In this document: positions 8,458 to 16,122 of the stretch, piece after piece
Position numbering within the stretch: the first letter of the stretch is position 1
Layout: every line of letters begins with the position of its first letter
Source of the DNA: UMGS1370 sp046957575
GTDB lineage: Bacteria; Bacillota; Clostridia; Lachnospirales; Lachnospiraceae
Assembly (NCBI GenBank): GCA_046957575.1
Contig: JBKUOG010000014.1
Location: 19,810 to 83,809, forward strand
DNA length: 64,000 bases
Direction of reading: 5' to 3'
Position numbers and translations under genes: made by a program
The notes under the pieces: generated by a model
The model's input: only the letters and a program-made list of their open reading frames with translations
The model's database searches: none
Told to the model about the DNA's origin: nothing

Positions 8458-9870
8458 CTATTTTTTCCAGATTCCGGCTGCCAGCACTGTCATATCGTCC
8501 CGGATTTCCTCTTCAAAAGAACAGGCAAATTCCAGCACCCGCCCCGCCAGTTCTTTCGGCGGACAAAACGGCTGCATCTCTAAAAATTCCCGAAGAACGC
8601 TTTCCTTGTCTTCTCCCGGCAATCCGTCCAACACTCCGTCGCTGACCATGACAATCCGATTGTTATCCCAGAGTTTTCTGGACAGCAGCACTGGTTCTAT
8701 AGGATTTAACACTCCCATGGGGACGTCGCAGGCCTGCAAGAGCTCTACTCCTTCCCCGGTTTTAATAAAGGTAGCCGCCGCTCCCAATTTCATGGCTTCC
8801 AAAACCCCTGTGTTCAGGTCAATACAGCACAAATCCAATGTGGCTGGATGCTGTTCATTTCCTGTAAGCAGCAGCACCGTATTGACTAACTTTAATGCAG
8901 CTCTGGCCGAAAAACCAGTTTCCAGCAATTGTTCTGTCAATTCAATTACCTTTCTGCTTTCTTTTGATGCTGTCTGCCCGCTTCCCATTCCATCAGACAG
9001 ACTCATAATCACCTGTCCGTCCGGATTCTGGCCAAAGGTATAATTATCTCCTGATACTTCCTGCCCCTGTTTGGGAGTCCAGGCTACGCCATACAGCATC
9101 TGATAGCTTCCTGTTTCCACCAGACGAATAACGCAAGACTGCCGTCCAATAACACTGCGGCTGTCTTTCGCAGCATGCCATTCCTGCCCATCCATAATCC
9201 TGGTCATAATCCCTGCCGCTTCGCTGGCTGTCATACAGGCGCTGCAGGTCATGTGAACGGTCAGATAAGCTTCTCTCCGCTTATTTTCATATTCCAGCAC
9301 TAAAAGATTATCCACTGCCGCCCTGCGCCGCCGAAATGCTCTGCGAATATCTTCTGCCCAGGTCTCTGTTACATTGCTGGCTGCCGACATCTGGCGAGAA
9401 AATTCTTCCAGAATCAGAGCCAGTTCCCGAAACTGTACAATCACTGCATCCCGGCTCTCTAAAAAACGGTTTTTCCAGGTCAGATTCATTGTAGCGCGCC
9501 CCAGATTCCGGTTTAGCTGCCGCATATAGGTTTCTCTTCTGGCACAGGTTTCCAGAAAAATTCTGGGCATGTCCTCATCCCGTATCTTTCCGTTCTGCTC
9601 AAATGCTCTGAGAAGATAGTATAAATAATAGCTGTCCCCGTTTTCACAATCTGACGGCAGACTGCATCTTTTACAGTCCGCACATACCATGGATGCCGCT
9701 GTCTGCATTGCCATCTTCGCATCTTCTTTGGATAAACGGCCCTCTTCCTCATCATCTGAAAACGCCCTTGCCAGCTGGCTTAAGGAAGCAGCCATCTCAC
9801 TCAGCCTGTTTGCTGTATATACATTTACATCTGTCATATCCGGATGTACCAATTTCTGTTTTAAAAGCAC
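8458..9870 (-). CDS. spoIIE: SpoIIE-family PP2C phosphatase lacking the membrane domain
   Basis: In sporulation SpoIIE dephosphorylates SpoIIAA and so activates sigma-F in the forespore. This protein has 470 residues: a regulatory region (about 15-230, including SQLARAF and a Cys cluster at 63, 66, 69 and 75), then a PP2C domain with metal-binding motifs SDGMGSG (292-298), SDGVLDG (410-416) and DDMTVL (458-463). Bacillus subtilis SpoIIE is about 827 residues with about ten N-terminal membrane segments; none are present here. The start is GTG at 9870, 8 bases after GGAGGG, and no in-frame membrane-coding sequence lies upstream. The gene sits at the canonical position between divIC and tilS. 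The missing domain appears genuine rather than a mis-called start. Confidence 0.85.
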   Translation of the reverse strand: MLLKQKLVHPDMTDVNVYTANRLSEMAASLSQLARAFSDDEEEGRLSKEDAKMAMQTAASMVCADCKRCSLPSDCENGDSYYLYYLLRAFEQNGKIRDEDMPRIFLETCARRETYMRQLNRNLGRATMNLTWKNRFLESRDAVIVQFRELALILEEFSRQMSAASNVTETWAEDIRRAFRRRRAAVDNLLVLEYENKRREAYLTVHMTCSACMTASEAAGIMTRIMDGQEWHAAKDSRSVIGRQSCVIRLVETGSYQMLYGVAWTPKQGQEVSGDNYTFGQNPDGQVIMSLSDGMGSGQTASKESRKVIELTEQLLETGFSARAALKLVNTVLLLTGNEQHPATLDLCCIDLNTGVLEAMKLGAAATFIKTGEGVELLQACDVPMGVLNPIEPVLLSRKLWDNNRIVMVSDGVLDGLPGEDKESVLREFLEMQPFCPPKELAGRVLEFACSFEEEIRDDMTVLAAGIWKK

Positions 9871-9896
9871 AAAAAATCCCTCCTAACCTGTGTAAC

Positions 9897-9966
9897 ATTA
9901 TATACAAGCCGGAGGGAAATATTTGTCAATTGAAGCAGATAAATCCTTCAAATTTTCCGACAAAAG
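9897..9966 (-). promoter_or_regulatory. spoIIE promoter with 21-bp spacer and Spo0A-like box
   Basis: On the minus strand the -35 TTGACA is at 9929-9924 and the -10 TATAAT at 9902-9897; both match consensus but are 21 bp apart. The Spo0A-activated sigma-A promoters of B. subtilis spoIIE and spoIIG have 21-22 bp spacers. Upstream, 9966-9953 reads CTTTTGTCGGAAAA, one mismatch from the 0A box core TGTCGAA. Together these suggest Spo0A-dependent expression. Confidence 0.7.
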
Positions 9967-9975
9967 ACGCATCTT

Positions 9976-10311
9976 TTATTCGGTGTTGCCGGGCTTTAAT
10001 AAAATCTCATCCGGATCTACTAATCCCAGCTTTTCTTTTGCTACTTCTTTTATATATTCTTTGGTCTGGACATATTTACGCTCTTCCTCTAGCTCTCGGG
10101 CCCGCCTCTCTTCCTGTTCCTTTATCTCATTCAGGCTGTCCAGACGAATCTGATAGTCGCGGTCAATGGACTTAAGAGAGCTTCCCTTTATATTCACAAC
10201 CAGAGCAAGGCTAAGCACTACCATAGTAATTCCCAGCATTGCCATCCGATTGCCCCATTTATCTTTTTTCTGTGCTCGTGACCGTTTTGTTGCTCTCACT
10301 TTTTTCCTCAT
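9976..10311 (-). CDS. divIC: Septum formation initiator DivIC/FtsB family
   Basis: A small bitopic cell division protein of 111 residues. A basic cytoplasmic N-terminus (about 1-20) leads to one membrane segment (about 23-42), then an extracellular coiled coil rich in Glu/Arg (about 50-85), then the family's C-terminal YIKEVAKEKLGLVDPDE motif. It overlaps yabQ by 53 bp in another frame and lies upstream of spoIIE, as in B. subtilis. It would act with FtsL/DivIB at the septum. Confidence 0.9.
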   Translation of the reverse strand: MRKKVRATKRSRAQKKDKWGNRMAMLGITMVVLSLALVVNIKGSSLKSIDRDYQIRLDSLNEIKEQEERRARELEEERKYVQTKEYIKEVAKEKLGLVDPDEILLKPGNTE

Positions 10312-10651
10312 TTCTAACCCGATACCCAGATAATTTCATTTTAATCCATTCAATTGCTTTTTTCAATAGTTTTATGTAAATTTGACTGAAAAGTCGATCG
10401 TAAGCAACCATTCCCACAAAAATCCCTGCAATCATATAGGCCCTTATATTTCCATCGTTTTCCTGATAGAGCAGAAGAAAAGAAGTGATCCCTGCATATA
10501 TCCAATACAGAAAATCTTCTGTCCCCATCCAAAAGCTGCTGTGACGGATAAATAACCGAAACACCCGCAGAATATCGTAACACATCATCAGCCAGACTCC
10601 CGTAAGCAGGCTGAGTCCTGTAAGCTGTACTTCCCGCAGCAGTCCGTCCAT
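10259..10651 (-). CDS. yabQ: Spore cortex biosynthesis protein YabQ
   Basis: A membrane protein of 130 residues with about three to four hydrophobic segments in the first 95 residues and a basic soluble tail. The family is required for spore cortex formation in B. subtilis. Identification rests on the pattern of N-terminal membrane segments with YDILRVFR and on its place between yabP and divIC. Confidence 0.85.
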   Translation of the reverse strand: MDGLLREVQLTGLSLLTGVWLMMCYDILRVFRLFIRHSSFWMGTEDFLYWIYAGITSFLLLYQENDGNIRAYMIAGIFVGMVAYDRLFSQIYIKLLKKAIEWIKMKLSGYRVRNEEKSESNKTVTSTEKR

Positions 10652-10659
10652 ACCGACAC

Positions 10660-10944
10660 CTACTTAAACAGCCGGGAAAACAGGGATTCTCCGGCCTTTC
10701 TTAAAGATTCATTGGAAGAATAAGACAGACTGTCTACTGTGCCGTCCACATCCACTTCTCCTTTTTCAATGGTAAGCCTGCTTACATGAAGTCCCTTCCC
10801 CTTTACTGTCAAAAGTCCCATATCTGTATCCAAAATCACCTGGCCCTCATCAAAGGAAACCACATCAGTCACTCCGGTAATACTGGCATTTCCCCTGTTT
10901 TGAAGGAATAATTTATGCGCCCGCCCGCCCAGCTTTTCTTCCAT
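10660..10944 (-). CDS. yabP: Sporulation protein YabP
   Basis: A 94-residue soluble protein of the YabP/YqfC family, involved in spore coat or cortex assembly. The ATG at 10944 is chosen because it follows AGGAGG at ideal spacing; a longer in-frame form from 11055 would run into the preceding gene. The family core NRGNASITGVTDVVSFDE and the glycine-rich beta strands are visible. It ends 8 bp before yabQ. Confidence 0.9.
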   Translation of the reverse strand: MEEKLGGRAHKLFLQNRGNASITGVTDVVSFDEGQVILDTDMGLLTVKGKGLHVSRLTIEKGEVDVDGTVDSLSYSSNESLRKAGESLFSRLFK

Positions 10945-10956
10945 TAAAAAACCTCC

Positions 10957-10991
10957 TAATATACTTATCTGCTGCTTGTTTAAGTATATTA
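10957..10991. repeat. Perfect 11-bp inverted repeat abutting yabP Shine-Dalgarno
   Basis: TAATATACTTA (10957-10967) and TAAGTATATTA (10981-10991) form a perfect stem with a 13-nt loop. On the minus strand the stem ends immediately before the AGGAGG of yabP. It could be an operator, an RNA processing site, or a structure affecting yabP translation. Confidence 0.5.
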
Positions 10992-11023
10992 GAAGGTTAT
11001 CCGCTTTATGCAGGCAAAGTTGA

Positions 11024-11263
11024 TTATAAATATCGGTAAAGTTCTTTTGCCTCATCTTTCTTTACTGTCTCCTGTACATCCAGCACCTCAACCTTTACCG
11101 ACTTGCTTCCAAACTGAATCTCTATGCAGTCTCCACATTTTACATTTAAAGATGCTTTTGCAACTTTCCCGTTTACTAAAATGCGGCCGGCATCACATGC
11201 CTCATTCGCTACTGTACGGCGCTTAATAAGGCGGGATACCTTTAAAAATTTGTCCAATCTCAT
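11024..11263 (-). CDS. rqcP: S4-domain RNA-binding protein RqcP (YabO)
   Basis: A 79-residue protein consisting of one S4 RNA-binding domain (MRLDKFLKVSRLIKRR at the N-terminus, GRILVNGKVAK in the loop). RqcP cooperates with RqcH in adding alanine tails to stalled nascent chains on 50S subunits. Size and position, 4 bp after hup and before yabP, match the Bacillota cluster. Confidence 0.92.
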   Translation of the reverse strand: MRLDKFLKVSRLIKRRTVANEACDAGRILVNGKVAKASLNVKCGDCIEIQFGSKSVKVEVLDVQETVKKDEAKELYRYL

Positions 11264-11267
11264 GGAA

Positions 11268-11543
11268 TTATGCGTTCACCTGATCCTTTAATGCCTTACC
11301 AGCTTTGAACTTAGGAGTTCTGGAAGCCGGAATTGTCATAGTCTCGCCGCTCTTTGGATTACGGCCTTCTCTGGCTGCTCTCTCGCCAACCTCGAAAGTA
11401 CCGAAACCAACTAACTGTACCTTTCCGCCTTTTACTAATTCTTCTGCTACTGCATCAGTGAAAGCTTTGATAGCCTTCTCTGCATCTTTCTTGGAAATCT
11501 CTGCCTTCTCAGCTACTGCTGTAATTAATTCGGTCTTATTCAT
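11268..11543 (-). CDS. hup: DNA-binding protein HU
   Basis: A nucleoid protein of 91 residues that bends DNA as a dimer. The start MNKTELI, after an AGGAGG-like site, is the canonical N-terminus; a 23-residue in-frame extension is not family-like. The beta-arm sequence GRNPKSGETMTIPA and the FGTFEV core are present. It heads the sporulation/division cluster and has its own promoter just upstream. Confidence 0.95.
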   Translation of the reverse strand: MNKTELITAVAEKAEISKKDAEKAIKAFTDAVAEELVKGGKVQLVGFGTFEVGERAAREGRNPKSGETMTIPASRTPKFKAGKALKDQVNA

Positions 11544-11611
11544 TTTAGTTTTCCTCCTAAAAATCAATCTCTCTTGCTGCCTAACGGCGTTTTTGTCATC
11601 TGTACCTATCA

Positions 11612-11640
11612 TTTATATCTGTTTCTGTTTTATTTGTCAA
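11612..11640 (-). promoter_or_regulatory. Sigma-A type promoter of hup
   Basis: On the minus strand TTGACA (11640-11635), a 17-bp spacer and TATAAA (11617-11612) lie about 70 bp upstream of the HU start. The rest of 11641-11817 is non-coding and shows nothing else I can name. Confidence 0.75.
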
Positions 11641-11817
11641 GGTTTTTTCTGCTTTTCCCACAACATACACACGAATATTTTCTTCCCTCCGTTCCATGAA
11701 CATCCTCTTTTAAAAAATTCAAACGTTCTGATGGATTTATACTGATTACAAAGGCTTCTTTTTCATTGATAAATTTGGGCAAAACATCTCTACCTTTATA
11801 AATATTTATAACAAATA

Positions 11818-12906
11818 TTATTTGGATAACGAATGGTATGTTCCATTTAAAATAATACTGTCCACTTTAAATGCTTTATGGAAAGTACGGCTGTTTCCTT
11901 GGCAGTCCTCGTAAGTTTCTGTGTGATCGACAATGCGGAATAAAGTGGCATTTTGAAGAGGGTTGAGATTGCACCAATCAGAAAGTTTCAACGCCTTTGC
12001 TGGTCCGGCAGTAACCCCATACAGAATATCCTCTAATGACATCCCGCATCCATATGCTTTAGAAAGCATAACAGCCATATTCCGTACAAGTTTTTTTACA
12101 GAGCTTTGGTGGAGATCCGTTCCCATTAAGATAGGTGGAAGAGGATATTTTAAAGCTTTTTCAAATATATTAAAATCGAAACTACTGCTTCCATGTCCAA
12201 TATCTAACCAGACTCCTTTATTAATTAATTTTTGAAGTGCGTCAGAAGGAGTTCCATCAGAATTCCATACATCTCCTCCACGTCCATTAAAGACATGTGT
12301 CAAAATATCACCTTTTTTAAAAAAAGGTTCCATATCAGCAAGATAAGGAGGATTACCGCCTACATGAACCATCATAGGAACATTTGCTTTTCTGGCAGCC
12401 ATACTAGCTAATTTTAATGGTTCCAAGCCTTCGTGTCTAATGATTTCACTTCCCATTCTTACTTTTACACCTGCAATGTCTTCAGCATGTTCAAGTATAA
12501 AGTCAGCACAACGCTCAGCATTTAAATACTGCATAGCGTTATAATCATGATGGAAAATTACTCCAATAGGACTAATACAAAGGAAAAGTTTATAGTTTGT
12601 TTTTATGGTTGGAGCAACATACTTTTTAAAACCGCTATAAGTGAATTCTCCTACGGTACCAGCGTCAACCAACAGGCAAGTTCCCGTTTCATATCCAATA
12701 TGGTCGGCATTGGTTCCGAATAATCCAAAACCATCCAGGATATGAGTGTGCATATCAATCCAACCAGGACTGAGTATTAGATCTGTTTCTGGCGAATGGT
12801 CGTTGAGATAGGAGATACTCCATTTTTCCTTTTCTTTTTTCAAAAGTCCATTACAAAATTTTTTTCTTTCAGCATCAAAATACCAGACAGGCAAAGTTTG
12901 GTTCAT
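11818..12906 (-). CDS. Amidohydrolase/deacetylase family metallohydrolase
   Basis: A TIM-barrel metal-dependent hydrolase of 362 residues. The metal-binding motif DMHTHI lies near residue 51, MMVHVGGN holds a further His, and MGTDLH the late Asp, as in dihydroorotase and N-acetylglucosamine-6-phosphate deacetylase relatives. Such proteins are commonly encoded beside SelA/DgaE-like enzymes and KDPG-type aldolases. Here it is the last gene of the leftward operon of the sugar-acid island. I infer removal of an N-acyl group from an aminosugar acid; the substrate is unproven. DNA is more AT-rich than the sporulation block. Confidence 0.75.
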   Translation of the reverse strand: MNQTLPVWYFDAERKKFCNGLLKKEKEKWSISYLNDHSPETDLILSPGWIDMHTHILDGFGLFGTNADHIGYETGTCLLVDAGTVGEFTYSGFKKYVAPTIKTNYKLFLCISPIGVIFHHDYNAMQYLNAERCADFILEHAEDIAGVKVRMGSEIIRHEGLEPLKLASMAARKANVPMMVHVGGNPPYLADMEPFFKKGDILTHVFNGRGGDVWNSDGTPSDALQKLINKGVWLDIGHGSSSFDFNIFEKALKYPLPPILMGTDLHQSSVKKLVRNMAVMLSKAYGCGMSLEDILYGVTAGPAKALKLSDWCNLNPLQNATLFRIVDHTETYEDCQGNSRTFHKAFKVDSIILNGTYHSLSK

Positions 12907-12936
12907 AAAAAATCCCCCTTAATACGATTCTTTATT

Positions 12937-14073
12937 CTAAGAAATTTTTGAAATCCATTGATTTAACTTTTCAATAAGGATTGGAATGTCTTCATTACGT
13001 AAATTAATCGCATTAATAAAAATTCTATTGGGCGCTCCGGTTGGATCCAAAGAATTAAAAATTCCAATATCAACTCTATTAGGGGAATCATACATAAAAT
13101 CGTAACATTCTTTCCCGGTTATTCCATTGAAAAAATTCAGATAGAGCATGGGAATGTGTTGGCCTAAACGTCCTTTTTCTTCTATATAACTTTCATATAT
13201 AGAGGAAGAAATCAAAGATGATTGTATCTGAACTAAAATATTTTTTAATTCTTGATACCGTTTTTCTTCATCTAGTTCTATAAAATCCATAAAAGCACGA
13301 TAAAAAGCAGCATATTCTTCTTTTCCAACTTTGTATGGTCTTCCTATTTTTACATTAGGGCTAGCAATAGTTTTCATATGATCAATAATATTATGCTTGC
13401 CTAAAATAAACCCCGTAGTCTGTGGTGCGTTGATAAATTTACCACCACTGAAAATAACGGCGTCTGCTCCTAAATCCACCGTATAATAAGACAGTAGACT
13501 TTTTGGAGGTAATTGAGCCGCCGCATCTACAATGACTGGAACATGATATTGATGAGCGATTGAAATGATAAGAGAAAGTTTGGGGGTAGTCCATTCATAA
13601 ACAGTTCCAGCAAAAATGTAAATAGCTGCTGTTTTTTCTGTAATTGCTTCACCAAGAGCAGAAACGCTGTCTGGAACAGTAATTAAATTAGCACCTGATA
13701 ATTCAATTAAATGCCAATAAGGAAGCATAGGACAATTTTTTTGTGATTCAAAGATAATAATTTCATTTTTTTTACATAATGATGTGTCTGGAAGATGATA
13801 AGCTGCTGTTTCATCCCCCATAGTCATACATGCACTGGCTGAGAGAACAACGCAACCAGCAGCACCAGAAGAGATAAAAGCGGTTTCGTTATTAGTTTTT
13901 TTTGCAATTTGTTTGCAAATAGCATCGGAAAGTTCACCGATATCTACGAAATTTTGACCTGCTTCTTCATATGCAGCTAGTGTTCTCTGACTCATACGGG
14001 AGCCCCCAATACGTGTATATGTATCGCTGGCATTGATAATTTTTTCTATGTTTAATTCATCATAAATACTCAT
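12937..14073 (-). CDS. SelA/DgaE-like PLP-dependent enzyme (probable hexosaminate ammonia-lyase)
   Basis: A fold-type I PLP enzyme of 378 residues related to L-seryl-tRNA(Sec) selenium transferase and to D-glucosaminate-6-phosphate ammonia-lyase DgaE. N-terminal INASDTYTRIGGSRM and the PLP-Lys context SGGKFINAPQTTG are characteristic; VIVDAAAQLPP supplies the cofactor Asp. No selenocysteine genes are nearby, so a catabolic lyase is favoured. Its neighbours, an aldolase, a 2-dehydro-3-deoxygalactonokinase and an amidohydrolase, suggest that it eliminates ammonia from an aminosugar acid to give a 2-keto-3-deoxy acid. The exact substrate and its phosphorylation state are unknown. Confidence 0.75.
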   Translation of the reverse strand: MSIYDELNIEKIINASDTYTRIGGSRMSQRTLAAYEEAGQNFVDIGELSDAICKQIAKKTNNETAFISSGAAGCVVLSASACMTMGDETAAYHLPDTSLCKKNEIIIFESQKNCPMLPYWHLIELSGANLITVPDSVSALGEAITEKTAAIYIFAGTVYEWTTPKLSLIISIAHQYHVPVIVDAAAQLPPKSLLSYYTVDLGADAVIFSGGKFINAPQTTGFILGKHNIIDHMKTIASPNVKIGRPYKVGKEEYAAFYRAFMDFIELDEEKRYQELKNILVQIQSSLISSSIYESYIEEKGRLGQHIPMLYLNFFNGITGKECYDFMYDSPNRVDIGIFNSLDPTGAPNRIFINAINLRNEDIPILIEKLNQWISKIS

Positions 14074-14164
14074 AACTGATCTCCTGTTATTTCTGACAAA
14101 ATTTGATTTTACAGTATCAAAATGATTTTTAAGAGTGAGGCAAGGTATTTTTTAGGTTAAATCG

Positions 14165-15160
14165 TTAAGAAATAGAAATAAGATTTAAAAATCCCTCCAC
14201 AGAATAAGGAAGTTCTTTTTTTTCTGGAATATGAGTTAAATCGAATTGCTTAAATTTTTGGCTGATTAAGGATTTAAAAATATCATATTGTGTTTTTGAA
14301 CCAGCCATAGCAATTGTACACTTTTTATCTTTTGTAATTTGTGTAATAGCATCCATAACTCCGCCGTTAATAACTCCTTCCATATAGGAAAAACGTTGGG
14401 ATAGAGATGAGTTTGTAAAAATATCTAAATTTCTTATTAAATAAAGGGCACGATTGAAACCGTAGGTATGAGAGATGTCGTATCCCATACATACCATATC
14501 TGGAATAATTTTGATATTTTCACATTCTTCATCAGAGCCTGTTAAACTAGCACCTAGAATTGTTGAGGTAGTAATTGCATAGTAAAGTTCTCCTGTAATA
14601 TTAGAAGAAATATCTTCAATTTGTCCGTCATGGAGAAATGCTACTTGTGTATGAGAGCCCGGTAAAATAATAATGCTACTTCCTGATGACAGGGTCGGAT
14701 AACAGTGGAGAATGCCCATAATTTCTATTTCTTCTCCGCGCATATTATTAATGTTGATGACATTTTCGATGGACGAAATTTGTCCTTGAGGAATTGTTTT
14801 TATTCCTGGAACAATGTTAATATTTCTTTTAAAAAAAGTATTTTCATAATAAGATACCAATTCTTGTTTTAATTTGTAGATAGTAATTGGTGTAGAAAGA
14901 TGTTCCACTTCTACCAGACCGGAAGGGCTGGATATCATACCAGACATATAAATTTCGTGAATTTGAGAATCGTCTAAACATGCTTTCTTTAGTAAATCAT
15001 CATAAAGCTGCTTCAAGAAGGAAATCAAAAGGGAGTTGTCCCTTTTTAAAGCGGAATCTCTAGATCCTACATTTATTTCTGCACGTTGAATGACGGATTG
15101 ATTTTTTATTAAATAAGCTCTTGTATTTGTTGTTCCAGAATTAAAATATACGTAATACAT
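14165..15160 (-). CDS. dgoK: 2-dehydro-3-deoxygalactonokinase
   Basis: A DgoK-family sugar-acid kinase that phosphorylates 2-keto-3-deoxygalactonate. It has 331 residues from the ATG at 15160, which follows AAGGGGAG and lies 10 bp after the aldolase stop. The N-terminal FNSGTTNTRAYL is the ATP-binding phosphate loop of this ASKHA family, ILPGSHTQ is a conserved family stretch, and GVINGGVMDA and MAGSKTQ lie in the C-terminal half. It forms an operon with the aldolase gene just upstream. Confidence 0.88.
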   Translation of the reverse strand: MYYVYFNSGTTNTRAYLIKNQSVIQRAEINVGSRDSALKRDNSLLISFLKQLYDDLLKKACLDDSQIHEIYMSGMISSPSGLVEVEHLSTPITIYKLKQELVSYYENTFFKRNINIVPGIKTIPQGQISSIENVININNMRGEEIEIMGILHCYPTLSSGSSIIILPGSHTQVAFLHDGQIEDISSNITGELYYAITTSTILGASLTGSDEECENIKIIPDMVCMGYDISHTYGFNRALYLIRNLDIFTNSSLSQRFSYMEGVINGGVMDAITQITKDKKCTIAMAGSKTQYDIFKSLISQKFKQFDLTHIPEKKELPYSVEGFLNLISIS

Positions 15161-15170
15161 AATGCTCCCC

Positions 15171-15806
15171 TTACTGCAATTTTTTTGTATAGGCATCAGC
15201 TAACGAACGAATATGGTCATAATTATTTTCTTCTATAGCCTTTTTGTCGATAATATTGGAACCAATTCCAACACAGCATGCACCTGCATTGAGAAAAGAA
15301 ACCATATTATCAAGATTGACACCTCCTACTGCCGACATGGAAATATGAGATAAAGGACCTTTTAAAGCTTTGATATAAGCTGGGCCACTGGTATCAGATG
15401 GGAAAATCTTTATAATGTCAGCACCAGCTCGATGACAATTGACAACCTCAGTCGCGGTAAACGCACCTGGCATTGATAAAAGTCCCATTCTTTTGGTTTC
15501 CCTGATAATAGATGGATTGGCGTCAGGAGAGATAATAAATGCAGCTCCTGCATCGTAAGCTGCATAAAGCTGTTCCATTGTAATAACTGTTCCGGCTCCA
15601 AATATCATTTTATCTTTAAAATCCTTATTTAATGTTTGAATAATATCTGTTGTTACTTTTGGGGAAAGATTTTGATTAAACGTTACTTCTGCAAGATGTA
15701 TGCCTCCATCATAAAGAGCTTCTACAGTTTTATAAACTTGTAGATCTTTTAAATCTCTAATAATGGTAATAATTTTTTTGTTACAAACATGTTCAAATGT
15801 TGTCAT
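15171..15806 (-). CDS. dgoA: KDPG/KDPGal-type aldolase
   Basis: A class I aldolase of 211 residues that cleaves 2-keto-3-deoxy-6-phosphosugar acids to pyruvate and glyceraldehyde-3-phosphate. Family marks are AEVTFN with the catalytic Glu, FGAGTVIT, SPDANP, and the Schiff-base Lys in IIKIFPSD. The first gene of the leftward operon; downstream of it lies the matching kinase. KDPGal is favoured over KDPG because of the dgoK and dgoD neighbours. The N-terminus follows AAGGAGGT. Confidence 0.88.
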   Translation of the reverse strand: MTTFEHVCNKKIITIIRDLKDLQVYKTVEALYDGGIHLAEVTFNQNLSPKVTTDIIQTLNKDFKDKMIFGAGTVITMEQLYAAYDAGAAFIISPDANPSIIRETKRMGLLSMPGAFTATEVVNCHRAGADIIKIFPSDTSGPAYIKALKGPLSHISMSAVGGVNLDNMVSFLNAGACCVGIGSNIIDKKAIEENNYDHIRSLADAYTKKLQ

Positions 15807-15853
15807 ACATAAGACCTCCTTTTTTATAAATAAAATATCATTTACGCGTTCTA

Positions 15854-16104
15854 TTTTTGTTCGTATATAAAAACTTAGTTTGAATATGTAATTTATTATA
15901 GTATTATAAATACAATTTTGTCAATTATTATATTTAAAAACGAGTGCGGTTTTTCTCAAAATACTATGAGAAAACATAAAGTTCTGAGAAAAATGGCAAA
16001 AAACAGGACTTATGAACGAAAAATATAGTTGACATGTACAAAACATTATGTATAATAAAAGTATAAACTATATTAAGAAAATGGTTTTGTATTACGAACA
16101 AAAA
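15854..16104. promoter_or_regulatory. Divergent promoters with paired 12-bp inverted sites (likely IclR operators)
   Basis: Leftward promoter: TTGACA (15924-15919), 18-bp spacer, TATAAT (15900-15895). Rightward promoter: TTGACA (16029-16034), 16-bp spacer, TATAAT (16051-16056). TTTTTGTTCGTA occurs at 15854-15865 and as its exact complement at 16093-16104, in each case 30-37 bp downstream of the -10 box. A weaker copy (TATGAACGAAAAA, 16011-16023) precedes the rightward -35. The placement suits a repressor blocking both operons, most simply the IclR protein at the end of the island. No gene lies in this 316-bp gap. Confidence 0.7.
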
Positions 16105-16122
16105 GGAGTGAGTATGTGACAC

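Noticed and set aside
12937..14073. Selenocysteine synthase SelA
   Set aside because: The size (378) is below SelA (about 460), there is no selB, selC or selD nearby, and the operon is catabolic; a DgaE-like lyase fits better.
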